The notes under the pieces were generated by a model, which was not told the DNA's origin, searched no databases, and saw only the letters and a program-made list of their open reading frames with translations. From the NCBI GenBank assembly GCA_905479325.1, contig CAJQLW010000041.1:1-48295 (forward strand): DNA of 48,295 nucleotides. The letters are read 5' to 3'. The position numbers were made by a program, and so were the translations under genes. Below, in pieces: positions 36,232 to 44,791 of this stretch (within the stretch, counting starts at the first letter, position 1; the number at the start of each line of letters is the position of its first letter). Source of the stretch: an uncultured Flavobacteriales bacterium. Its GTDB lineage: Bacteria; Bacteroidota; Bacteroidia; Flavobacteriales_E; Vicingaceae.

Positions 36232-36925
36232 GTTTGGTTTTACTGCATTGATAATTATTTTGTTATCCTTCTCTGCTCATGCTCAAGTACTCGAAATTGG
36301 AGGACATCTGGGGTATAATATTTCGAGGTTTTCTGTTGACAAAAATAAGCTGAATGATGCTGTTTTTATCAAAGCAGGAAAGCCCTTTGGAGCTATTAAT
36401 GGAGGAATGCAAATGATGGTAAGCCCTCCAAAAGAGCAAAGCTCTCCTTATTTTAGATTTATTCCGTCGGTATTGTTTGAATTGAACGTTTGCAGGTGTG
36501 GAGGATTTATGAATTTATCATTAACATCTCCTAATGGCACCCGAACCTTTAACGAGTTAGAATATACCATTTATAGAGGTGAATATAGTGCCAAGTTTGT
36601 TGGCTCAATTGGACCGTTGCAATTAATGGCCGGACCTACAATTTCTAACCGCTTTTACAGTGGAGTTCAGTTTGGAGCGAATGAAGGACAGAAATATGCT
36701 GGGGACCAGTTTAAAGTTTTAGCATTTGCTTACGAGGTTGGCGCCGGGCTTAAATTCAAAACCGTTCATGTTTCAGCCCGTTTTCAGCGATTTGTTAACG
36801 GTTATGGTCGAGAGTCTTCTTTAATTCCAATTGCTTATGATCATAGCCAATTTCGTTTTTTACTCCATTATTATTTCTTAAGAAGAGAAAGAGGTCTAAA
36901 TTGGAGCAGTATTTATTGGGATTAA
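36209..36925 (+). CDS. Outer-membrane-type protein, unknown
   Basis: A protein of about 238 residues starting at the ATG 36209, with signal peptide FTALIIILLSFSAHAQ and alternating hydrophobic/polar strands (GGHLGYNISRFSV, YEVGAGLKFKTVHVSARFQR), as in small outer-membrane beta-barrels. A longer start at 36179 would spoil the signal peptide. The last strand ends in LHYYFLRRERG. It overlaps the upstream gene by 23 bases and the downstream one by 25, so the products are probably made together. No specific family recognised. Confidence 0.72.
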   Translation: MSFSLSPRFGFTALIIILLSFSAHAQVLEIGGHLGYNISRFSVDKNKLNDAVFIKAGKPFGAINGGMQMMVSPPKEQSSPYFRFIPSVLFELNVCRCGGFMNLSLTSPNGTRTFNELEYTIYRGEYSAKFVGSIGPLQLMAGPTISNRFYSGVQFGANEGQKYAGDQFKVLAFAYEVGAGLKFKTVHVSARFQRFVNGYGRESSLIPIAYDHSQFRFLLHYYFLRRERGLNWSSIYWD

Positions 36926-37791
36926 TAAAACATAATATCAAGCCAACCGAAACTTTTACGAACCTCGCAACTGCTCTGGCGTTTTCGCCAACTGCTGAGG
37001 CATTGCTCAGTGAGGCAAAGCGAATTAGTGAGAGGCTAGGAGCCAAGCTGCTTTTAATCCATGCCGGAGTTAAAAACAAAGTTGCGGAAGAAAAAGCAGG
37101 TTTACTTTTGGAAAAGGTCGGAATTGATAGTACAAAGGTTAAGTTAATTTGGCAAGAAGGTGATCCTGTAAAAGTGCTTAACGAAGTTTGTCATAAAGAA
37201 AAAGTCGACTTACTTATTTTGGGTGCCTTGAAACACGAGGATGTCTTGAAGTACTATATTGGTTCAATAGCTCGTAAAATTTCTAGAAACCCGCCGTGTT
37301 CTTTGTTGTTGATTACCAATCCACAATTAACAAAACATAGTCTTCGTAAAGTAGTTGTAACGGGAGATAACCACCCTAAAACAAGCAATACGATTGAAAA
37401 AGCTTGCCATTTTGCGGTAAACTTCAATGTGAAAAAAATAACAATTGTAGAAGAGATAGACCCTAAAAAGGTAAAAACTAAAATTGATGATAATTTGACC
37501 TTAGAGCAGGCATATCATGAGAAAAAGGATTTACAAGAAAAGGAAGATCAGCGAATTTTTAAAATTTTGCACAAACTTCCCTTGGATTCCGATACGGATG
37601 TAACGCTGCGTTGTGTTTTCGGTAAAAAAGGTTACTCTATAAGTCATTATGCTGAGGTGAAGAAAGCTAGCCTTTTAGTAATGAATAGTCCAGATAATAG
37701 ATTAGGTATATTAGATCGATTTTTTCCTCACGATTTGGAGTTTGTTTTGTCTGATATGCCTTGTGATTTAATGATTGTTCATCCAAATTAA
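36901..37791 (+). CDS. Tandem universal stress protein
   Basis: A 296-residue protein with two UspA-type domains. The first (about 20-140) shows ALAFSPTAEALLSEAKR, AKLLLIHAG and VDLLILGALKHEDVLKYYIGSIARKI. The second (about 150-295) is more divergent and ends MIVHPN. Start is TTG at 36901, since no ATG precedes the first domain. Only 1 base separates it from the SulP gene. Such stress-protein/transporter pairs suggest nucleotide-dependent control of an ion or bicarbonate transporter, which is inference. Confidence 0.85.
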   Translation: MEQYLLGLIKHNIKPTETFTNLATALAFSPTAEALLSEAKRISERLGAKLLLIHAGVKNKVAEEKAGLLLEKVGIDSTKVKLIWQEGDPVKVLNEVCHKEKVDLLILGALKHEDVLKYYIGSIARKISRNPPCSLLLITNPQLTKHSLRKVVVTGDNHPKTSNTIEKACHFAVNFNVKKITIVEEIDPKKVKTKIDDNLTLEQAYHEKKDLQEKEDQRIFKILHKLPLDSDTDVTLRCVFGKKGYSISHYAEVKKASLLVMNSPDNRLGILDRFFPHDLEFVLSDMPCDLMIVHPN

Positions 37792-37792
37792 T

Positions 37793-40006
37793 ATGTCGGA
37801 ATTATACAAAGGCATAAAGGGGTTTAAACAATCAGGACTGAAGAACATACTTGCAGGTTTTGTAGTCTCACTAATTGCTCTGCCGTTAGCTTTGGGCCTC
37901 GCAATTGCATCGGGGGTTCCGCCTATGGCAGGAATTATAACGGTTGTTGTTGGTGGTACACTGGCAGCAGCCTTAGGAGGTTCACATGTGACTATCGCCG
38001 GTCCGGGAAATGGCCTAGTGGTTGTTATTTTAACCTCTGTAGTTACGCTGGGTCAAGGTGATTTACTAGTAGGTTATACGTATACGTTAGGTGCAATTGT
38101 AGTCGCCGGTGTTCTGATCACTCTGCTCGGGTTTTTACGGCTGGGTAATTTGGCAGATTTCTTTCCCTCTGCTACTATTCAAGGCATGTTATCGGCAATT
38201 GGGCTTATCATTATTGCGAAACAAATTCACGTGATGTTAGGTGAAAGTGGAGTGGAGGCTGCCAATAATTTATTCTTGCTCGTTGAAACGCCCAACTCAA
38301 TAATAGCAGTAATACAATCTCCGGAAATACCGTGGGTAGCCATTATGGGAGTGGTTAGTTTAGGCATTATGGCCAGTTACTCTAAAATTAGGAACCCTAT
38401 CTTTCAAACCATTCCGGCTCCTTTTTGGATCGTGGTTCTGGCTATTGGTTTTTACTATTTTTTCTATTGGTTTTCTGAGCATGAATTTCCAATTTCCAAT
38501 GAGTTTTTAATTCAGATTCCAAGTAACTTAAAAGAGAGTTTTGTATTAGCTGACTTTTCTAATTGGAATAAATCGGGCTTTTTAATCGCTGTTGTCTCCA
38601 TTACTTTAATCGCCACTATCGAATCTCTTCTGAGTATAAAAGCAGTGGATAAGCTGGACGTTTATAAAAGGCGCTCCAACATTAACAAAGATTTAAAAGC
38701 GTTGGGTATCGCAACCACAGTGTCTGGTTTAATTGGAGGCCTTCCGGTGGTCGCAGTAATCGCGCGTAGTTCAGTTAACGTGAATCAAGGTGCTACATCT
38801 AGGTGGGCCAACTTTTTCCATGCGGTATTTGTGCTACTTTTCGTAGTACTATTTACCAACCTGTTAACTAAAATTCCTCTTTCAGCTTTGGCTGGAATAC
38901 TAGTTTTTACTGGGTACAAATTAGCTTCACCAAAGCAGTTCAAACAGATGTATAACTTGGGTAAAGATCAATTTGTAATATTCATCGCTACTTTGCTGGC
39001 TACTTTACTGTTTGGTTTAATCAATGGTATTTTAATAGGAATTCTAGTTACGTTTGGTGTGCAATTGTACTTGATGCAGAATAGGTTGGAGTTTGTTCGA
39101 ACCTTGCTACGGCCAAATACCTTATTGTACGAAGAAGAAGATGGTTCACTGCACTTAAGTGTGAAGGGGCATTCAAGTTTTATCAACTATTTAAAACTAA
39201 AAGAAGTTCTGGATTCTATTCCCGCTAATAAATCTTTGATTCTAGATTTCTCATTAACCACTTTCGTTGACAACTCTGTTATGGAGCACATTTACCATTA
39301 CAAAGACGATTTTAAAAAGAAAAATAGCTCTTTAGAAGTTATTGGGTTAGATATTCATGATTCAACATCAGAGCATCCTTTTGCTGCAAGAAGGATGATG
39401 AGGTTCACCAATTTTATGAAAAAAGGGGATGTGCTAACCGCTAGACAAAAAAGAATGAAGCAGTTCGCCAAAGACTTAAAGTGGGACTTCAAATCGAAAT
39501 CAATTACAGAGCTGCCACTGTTAGAAGGATTTCCTTTCTTTCGACGAAAAAAGCTTGCGCATGCCTACAATGTTTTTAGAGGGGAACATAAAGGAGTGCG
39601 GGTGAAATTGATGGATGTAGAGTTTTATGAAGGAGAACTATTTGCTAAAGAAGTCCACAAGCACACTGTCCTAATGTTGTCTCCTATTACACCAATACCT
39701 AGGTTTCGACTAGATAAAGAGCGAATTTTTGATCGAATTGCAGGAATGGCTGGTTTCGAAGATGTTAATATTGATGGTCATGAAGATTTTTCTCGACGCT
39801 TTAGGGTAAAGGGCAAGAATGTGGAGAAAATAAAGGCCTTTTTTACCAACGATTTGGTGCTATTTTTTGAGACTCATCCATACTACCATTTAGAATCTGA
39901 CGGGAAAAATATCCTCATTTTGAAGGGCAATAGAATATCTTCAATTAGCGAAGTGAAGGCGCTTGCCATTTATGGAACGGAGTTGATTGAAAAACTAGGT
40001 AACTAG
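37793..40006 (+). CDS. SulP-family anion transporter with STAS and extra C-terminal domain
   Basis: A 737-residue membrane transporter from the ATG at 37793. The first 440 residues hold 10-12 helices with SulP motifs (IALPLALGLAIASGVPPMAG and GGSHVTIAGPGNG). A STAS domain follows at about 445-540 (SLILDFSLTTFVDNSVMEHI). An unusual further domain then starts around GFPFFRRKK (Gly579) and runs to the end with RRFRVKGKNVEKIKAFFT and LVLFFE. Substrate could be sulfate, bicarbonate or another anion. It follows a universal stress protein by 1 base. Confidence 0.93.
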   Translation: MSELYKGIKGFKQSGLKNILAGFVVSLIALPLALGLAIASGVPPMAGIITVVVGGTLAAALGGSHVTIAGPGNGLVVVILTSVVTLGQGDLLVGYTYTLGAIVVAGVLITLLGFLRLGNLADFFPSATIQGMLSAIGLIIIAKQIHVMLGESGVEAANNLFLLVETPNSIIAVIQSPEIPWVAIMGVVSLGIMASYSKIRNPIFQTIPAPFWIVVLAIGFYYFFYWFSEHEFPISNEFLIQIPSNLKESFVLADFSNWNKSGFLIAVVSITLIATIESLLSIKAVDKLDVYKRRSNINKDLKALGIATTVSGLIGGLPVVAVIARSSVNVNQGATSRWANFFHAVFVLLFVVLFTNLLTKIPLSALAGILVFTGYKLASPKQFKQMYNLGKDQFVIFIATLLATLLFGLINGILIGILVTFGVQLYLMQNRLEFVRTLLRPNTLLYEEEDGSLHLSVKGHSSFINYLKLKEVLDSIPANKSLILDFSLTTFVDNSVMEHIYHYKDDFKKKNSSLEVIGLDIHDSTSEHPFAARRMMRFTNFMKKGDVLTARQKRMKQFAKDLKWDFKSKSITELPLLEGFPFFRRKKLAHAYNVFRGEHKGVRVKLMDVEFYEGELFAKEVHKHTVLMLSPITPIPRFRLDKERIFDRIAGMAGFEDVNIDGHEDFSRRFRVKGKNVEKIKAFFTNDLVLFFETHPYYHLESDGKNILILKGNRISSISEVKALAIYGTELIEKLGN

Positions 40007-40585
40007 CTAAAAAGCTTCAATCGCTTCGTATACTTCTTTGGAGGGAAAGCCCATAACATTATAAAAAGAACCTTCAATTTTTTCTACGCCTATTTGACCA
40101 ATCCACTCCTGAATGCCATAGGCTCCTGCTTTGTCAAAAGGCTTGTACTTTTCAATATAGAACCAAATTTCATCGTCTTTCAGTTCTTTAAAAACCACTT
40201 TTGTTGTAACCGAGAATGAAACCTCTTGGTGTATAGATTTCAAACAAACCCCTGTAATAACTTGATGTGTTTTGCCCGAAAGTTCATTGATCATTCGAAA
40301 GGCGTCATCTTCGTTGGTTGGCTTTTCTAATATGTGGTTTTCCAACAAAACAACTGTATCGGATGCAATCAATAAATCACCCTCTTTTATTTCGTTCGTA
40401 AATGCTGCAGCTTTTTTTCTGCTTAAGTAGGAAGCTATTTCTTCTTTTGGTAAATCGTTGGGAAAACTCTCGTCCGTATTTTTTGATTTCTGAGTGAAAG
40501 TATACCCTAACTCTTCAAGTAATTGCTTTCTTCTGGGCGATTGAGAAGCAAGAATAATATTCCAGTTTTTTGAGTTGAGATTCAT
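40007..40585 (-). CDS. maf: Maf-type nucleotide pyrophosphatase
   Basis: A 192-residue Maf protein, which hydrolyses non-canonical or modified nucleoside triphosphates. The motif ILASQSPRRKQLLEELG is at about residues 10-26, and DTVVLLENHILEKP and YDKAGAYGIQ-like GAYGIQEW follow. It overlaps the next gene's stop region by 1 base and converges with the SulP gene, whose stop codon directly abuts it. Of the two Maf subfamilies it is closer to the YhdE/dTTP type by its short length. Confidence 0.92.
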   Translation of the reverse strand: MNLNSKNWNIILASQSPRRKQLLEELGYTFTQKSKNTDESFPNDLPKEEIASYLSRKKAAAFTNEIKEGDLLIASDTVVLLENHILEKPTNEDDAFRMINELSGKTHQVITGVCLKSIHQEVSFSVTTKVVFKELKDDEIWFYIEKYKPFDKAGAYGIQEWIGQIGVEKIEGSFYNVMGFPSKEVYEAIEAF

Positions 40586-41565
40586 TAAAAAAGATAAATT
40601 AATCCGGTATATAAAATACCAATAAGCATGAGCACTTTAATTACTTGGCTTATTACGAAAAAGTGTTTCTTTTCTTTCGCTTTTCTCAACTTAATCATCA
40701 CCCAAATTAGAGGTAAACTGATCAAAATAAGAAAATAGCCGAACGAAATCCAATCTCCTGAATTGGCTTGCATAAACTCTAAAAAAGTAATGAGAATGAG
40801 AAGGAAGGCGATTAAATAACTCGCGACTTTTTTAGCTGCTGGGATTCCATGCACGATTGGAAGAGTTTTGCACTCGAATGCCTTGTCGCCCTCAATGTCT
40901 TCGCAATCTTTAATAATTTCTCGAATAAGAGTAAGTAGAGACGCAAAAGCAGAATAACCAATCACCCAATATAATAAATATTGAATACTAAAAAGTAAGC
41001 TTCTCAAGCTATCTGCTTCAATCGATTTTACAGTGGCGTCAACAGAAAGATGGTCGTACATCACCGCAATCTCATAATACCCTGCTGTGAAAGGAACCAG
41101 TGCGGTTAAAGCGGCAATAATAACGTTGCCGATCAGAATTTGCTTTTTAAAGCTTACTGAGTAAAACCACAGCAAACCGGCACTTACCAGCTGAAATAAA
41201 ACCAACATTGGGTGCTCAATTTTGACTGCAACATAAGCGGCCAAGCCAATGCCAACAGCATTAACAATGGTGTGTAAAAACATAGCCTGCCGTCTCGAAA
41301 TGCTTTTGCCAATGACCATTTGCTTCGGCTTATTCACATGGTCTAGTTTAACGTCAAAGTAATCGTTGATGATATAACCGGAAGCGGCAATTAAAACAGT
41401 TGCCGCTACAATCATTCCAAACAAGCTTTCTGAAAGGAATAAATCTAAATCTGCTTGTTGCAAGAATGGATAAATAATTCCAAACCGAATGGCGTATTGG
41501 GTTAACGCAATAATCGCCAAATTGGGAAAACGAATCAATCTAAGGAAGTGAAAAATGAATTTCAT
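40585..41565 (-). CDS. UbiA-family prenyltransferase
   Basis: A 326-residue integral membrane prenyltransferase with two Asp-rich motifs that bind the Mg-prenyl-diphosphate: NDYFDVKLD (residues 67-75) and DCEDIEGD (about 217-224). Eight or nine helices are visible. In Bacteroidota many members are annotated as geranylgeranylglycerol-phosphate geranylgeranyltransferase, but menaquinone or heme roles are possible, so the product is left open. It overlaps maf by 1 base, giving a two-gene operon with its own promoter (TAAATTTG at 41585-41592, minus strand). Confidence 0.9.
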   Translation of the reverse strand: MKFIFHFLRLIRFPNLAIIALTQYAIRFGIIYPFLQQADLDLFLSESLFGMIVAATVLIAASGYIINDYFDVKLDHVNKPKQMVIGKSISRRQAMFLHTIVNAVGIGLAAYVAVKIEHPMLVLFQLVSAGLLWFYSVSFKKQILIGNVIIAALTALVPFTAGYYEIAVMYDHLSVDATVKSIEADSLRSLLFSIQYLLYWVIGYSAFASLLTLIREIIKDCEDIEGDKAFECKTLPIVHGIPAAKKVASYLIAFLLILITFLEFMQANSGDWISFGYFLILISLPLIWVMIKLRKAKEKKHFFVISQVIKVLMLIGILYTGLIYLF

Positions 41566-41584
41566 AGGTGGTTGAATTGATTCT

Positions 41585-41592
41585 CAAATTTA
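41585..41592 (-). promoter_or_regulatory. -7 box of the UbiA-maf operon
   Basis: Minus strand TAAATTTG, an exact TAnnTTTG match, 19 bases upstream of the prenyltransferase start. Confidence 0.5.
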
Positions 41593-41628
41593 GAGTTAAA
41601 AGTGAATAAACCATACTATTTTTACAAG

Positions 41629-43341
41629 ATGAAGTATACTATTTCCTATCAAAATCCAAATCGTCATTACATTGACATTCAGTTAACCTTGTCGACAAAT
41701 AATCGTGAAAAAGTTAAATTGCAATTACCTGCATGGCGGCCTGGAAGGTATGAGTTGGGCAATTTTGCCAAAAACATTCAAACCTTTGTGGCGAAAGACG
41801 AAAAGGGTGCGCAATTGAGTGTTCAAAAATTGACAAAAGATTTATGGGAAATTGAATGCGCGAATTCCACGGAAGTGATAGTATCGTATAATTATTTCGC
41901 CAATGAATTAAACGCAGGGTCAACCTTTTTAGATGAAAAACAACTGTACATGAACCCTGTAAGTTGTTTGTTGTACGATTCAGATCATGTAGAAGCATCT
42001 TGTGAGTTGCAGTTAAATATTCCAGAAGACTATCAAGTGGCAGTTGCTTTGTCTTCAAGTGCTAAAAATTGCTTTCTAGCGAAGAATTTTGATGAATTAG
42101 CGGATAGTCCCTTTATTGCTTCAGCAACCCTTCAGCATCATTCATTTGACTTGGAAGGAACAAAATTTCACCTTTGGTTTCAGGGAGAGTTTAAGCCAGA
42201 TTGGAGTTTATTGGAGAAGGACTTCATAGGTTTTACGAAACCGCAGATTGAACTTTTTGGAGACTTTCCAACAAAAGAGTACCATTATTTATTTCAAATT
42301 TTACCGCAACCTGCATATCATGGAGTAGAACATTCGGCTTCAACGGTAATTTTGTTAGGTCCTTCTTACAATGTGCTAAAAAAAGAAGGGCGCTATGAAG
42401 ATTTGTTAGGCGTTTCTTCTCATGAATTATTTCACACCTGGAACGTGAAACGAATCCGACCAATAGAAATGGTTCCGTATGATTTCTCAAAAGAGAATTA
42501 TTCAAAATTGGGATACTTATCTGAGGGAGCAACCACTTGGTATGGAGATGTGATGCTATACAGAGGTAAAGTATTTGACGACGCTGCTTTTTTTAGAACG
42601 TTCAATCAAATTTTAGATCGACATTACAACAACCCGGGAGCTTTAAACATGTCTGTGGCTGATTCATCATTTGACACTTGGTTGGATGGTTATGTAATGG
42701 GTGTGCCCAATAGAAAAGCTTCTATTTACACAGAAGGGGCATTGATTACCTTTATGTTGGATGTAGAAATTAGAAAAGCTAGCGGAAATAAACACTCATT
42801 TGACGATGTGCTACGAACCTTTTATCAAGACTTTTACAAGCAAAGGAAAGGAATTTCTGAAATGGATTATAAAGCTACAGTTGAGCGTTTCGCCGGAAGT
42901 GATTTAACTGATTTTTTTACGGCGTACATTAATGGGGCGAAAGATTTTACAAACCAGCTGAATGCAAGCATGAATTTTTTCGGACTGCAATACAAGAAGC
43001 TGCCTGCAACTATTTTTCACGAAGCGTATTTAGGAGTGAAAATAATGGACAACAAAGTAATTATGGTTTATCCTGATTCCTCTGCTGATTTAGGTGGGAT
43101 TTCTGTTGGAGATGAGATTGTAATTATCAACGGAATTAAAGTAAACGATGATTTGTCGCAATGGTTAGAATATTTTAGAGGAGAACAAATTTCGATGGGA
43201 GCATTTGACGCTCATGGCACAGCGAAACGAATTCTTGTGAATTTATCGGAAGAGTTTTATTTTTCTAGAAATGTGGTTTCATTCGTTGACTCATTATCTG
43301 AAGAGAAGCAGGATAATTTGAAGAGTTGGAGAGGGTATTAA
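41629..43341 (+). CDS. M61-family peptidase with PDZ domain
   Basis: A 570-residue peptidase from the ATG at 41629; a GTG 27 bases earlier would add 9 residues. The N-terminal M61 beta domain is followed by the zinc motif HELFH (265-269) and Glu299 in LSEGATTWYGD. A C-terminal PDZ domain (about 460-530) contains GVKIMDNKVIMVYPDSSA and VGDEIVIINGIKV. M61 enzymes are glycyl aminopeptidases; PDZ binds C-termini of substrates. There is no signal peptide, so it appears cytoplasmic. Confidence 0.92.
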   Translation: MKYTISYQNPNRHYIDIQLTLSTNNREKVKLQLPAWRPGRYELGNFAKNIQTFVAKDEKGAQLSVQKLTKDLWEIECANSTEVIVSYNYFANELNAGSTFLDEKQLYMNPVSCLLYDSDHVEASCELQLNIPEDYQVAVALSSSAKNCFLAKNFDELADSPFIASATLQHHSFDLEGTKFHLWFQGEFKPDWSLLEKDFIGFTKPQIELFGDFPTKEYHYLFQILPQPAYHGVEHSASTVILLGPSYNVLKKEGRYEDLLGVSSHELFHTWNVKRIRPIEMVPYDFSKENYSKLGYLSEGATTWYGDVMLYRGKVFDDAAFFRTFNQILDRHYNNPGALNMSVADSSFDTWLDGYVMGVPNRKASIYTEGALITFMLDVEIRKASGNKHSFDDVLRTFYQDFYKQRKGISEMDYKATVERFAGSDLTDFFTAYINGAKDFTNQLNASMNFFGLQYKKLPATIFHEAYLGVKIMDNKVIMVYPDSSADLGGISVGDEIVIINGIKVNDDLSQWLEYFRGEQISMGAFDAHGTAKRILVNLSEEFYFSRNVVSFVDSLSEEKQDNLKSWRGY

Positions 43342-43651
43342 AGAATTGCGAATCGTTTAATTGCGAATTTTGATTTGTGAGTTTTTTAAACTCGTCTACA
43401 CTTCGATACACCTCCCTTTGGTCGGCACTCAGTGTGACAAGTTAAAAGGGATTGCTAAAACTTGGTAGCTTTAGTCTGTGTTTATCAGGCTGAGCTATTT
43501 TAGTAACAATCCGAATGTTTATTTTTAAGATGGATGCTATGTGCTCAAATTTGGTCGAAGCCTAGACAACAAATTAAAACCACCTAAACCAAATAATGGG
43601 AAAAGGGCTTATTTTGATTCATTCGCAATCAAATTTCGCTAAATCGAAATT
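43342..43651. other. Gene-free stretch with a REP-like segment and a long hairpin
   Basis: 310 bases without a credible gene. AATTGCGAAT occurs twice (43344-43353, 43359-43368) and inverted as ATTCGCAAT at 43621-43629. A segment around 43398-43440 (ending CACTCAGTGTGACA) resembles intergenic repeats I recall from other Flavobacteriia. An imperfect 64-base hairpin lies at 43449-43512 and a small one at 43631-43652. No promoter or terminator is clear. Confidence 0.6.
43449..43512. repeat. Long imperfect hairpin element
   Basis: Paired blocks: GGATTG/CAATCC, CTAAAA/TTTTAG, TAGCT/AGCTA and TAGTCTG/CAGGCTG (G-U pairs allowed), interrupted by bulges, around a TGTTTAT loop. It fits either a structured RNA or the fold of a small transposable-element remnant. 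No family recognised. Confidence 0.55.
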
Positions 43652-44791
43652 TTAATCCTCCTTAAAAAAGTCCAATGCACTTAAGTCGATAATGTGCACT
43701 CCGCTGTAATAAAAGTGAAGGATTTCGGAATAGTTGTAGCCTAGAGCCGCCATTTCCATTGCACCAATTTGGCAAAGTCCGACCCCGTGGCCAAAACCTC
43801 TGCCTTTTAAAAGCACTTTGTTTTCCGTTTCTTGAATGTTAAAATAGGTAGAACGTAGCCTAAATTGTCCTCTTAATTCTTCAAACGAAAGTTTAGACTG
43901 TGGAAAATACTTTAGCCTTTCATTTAAGTTGAGGTTCATGTATTGTTGCTCTGAAATGGTGTTGGGCAAGCGTGCTGTCAAGTAGTTTTTCCACTGATTT
44001 TTGTCAATTTCCTTTTGCCAAGTGGCATCTTTATGCTTTAAGCAGAAGGTGTCTTTCACTGACCTCAAATAATACAATGATTTACTCCAAACATCTTCAG
44101 AGTTTACCGTTTGTCCGCCACAAGAAGAATGAAAAGCCGCAGTGATTAGCTGAATGTCAGAATCAACAATTACTGCTCCTCTGGTTTGCATGGCAGCTTC
44201 AACAATGTTGTTAAAAAAGGTTTTGCCATGATAAGCTTGGCAATGAACTTCATCGCAAAGATTATAACCCTCAACAATGTGCTTTTCCGTGTTTGATAGG
44301 GCGTATGTTCGGCAAATAATTGCTTGTAGTTTAAAGTATTCTTTTGGCGGTTTTCTACCTACTTCTGCTTCAACCACACCTGCAACGTAATTGTCTAAGT
44401 CTAAGTTGTTAATTAGTTGCATTTTATTTCGTTGTGCAACGATTTTTAGGTTGTCGTCAAAACGGCGTTCTAACCCAACTGGATTAGTACTCTTTACCAT
44501 AAAATGGTTGTACCAGCCCACTCCCATTAAGTTTACCTTTCTGTACTTGCCAATTGCTTTCCCGTTTTCTTTCACTTCTACGAAGCCATCAACATACTTT
44601 ATTGTCAAACTCGCTTTTGAGTCTATTTCTTTAATCTTTCCCGATTCTGAGAATAGAGCGTACTTTCCTGCTCGCACTGAAAATTCAAAGCTATTTACCT
44701 TTTTTGAAGCAAAAACACCTATGTTAATGAATTCTGCTTGAGCTGAAAAGCAAAAGAATAGAAATAAGAAAGAGAAAAGTAGTTTACGCAT
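43652..44791 (-). CDS. SpoIID/LytB-domain protein
   Basis: A 379-residue exported protein with signal peptide MRKLLFSFLFLFFCFSAQAE. The SpoIID/LytB domain is seen as LDNYVAGVVEAEVGRKPP, then CRTYAL, and at the C-terminus GRGFGHGVGLCQIGAMEMA with HFYYSGV. SpoIID of spore-formers is a lytic transglycosylase on stripped peptidoglycan; this organism is not a spore-former, so a role in cell-wall turnover or division is a guess. Last gene of the surE operon, overlapping lpxB by 8 bases. Confidence 0.88.
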   Translation of the reverse strand: MRKLLFSFLFLFFCFSAQAEFINIGVFASKKVNSFEFSVRAGKYALFSESGKIKEIDSKASLTIKYVDGFVEVKENGKAIGKYRKVNLMGVGWYNHFMVKSTNPVGLERRFDDNLKIVAQRNKMQLINNLDLDNYVAGVVEAEVGRKPPKEYFKLQAIICRTYALSNTEKHIVEGYNLCDEVHCQAYHGKTFFNNIVEAAMQTRGAVIVDSDIQLITAAFHSSCGGQTVNSEDVWSKSLYYLRSVKDTFCLKHKDATWQKEIDKNQWKNYLTARLPNTISEQQYMNLNLNERLKYFPQSKLSFEELRGQFRLRSTYFNIQETENKVLLKGRGFGHGVGLCQIGAMEMAALGYNYSEILHFYYSGVHIIDLSALDFFKED

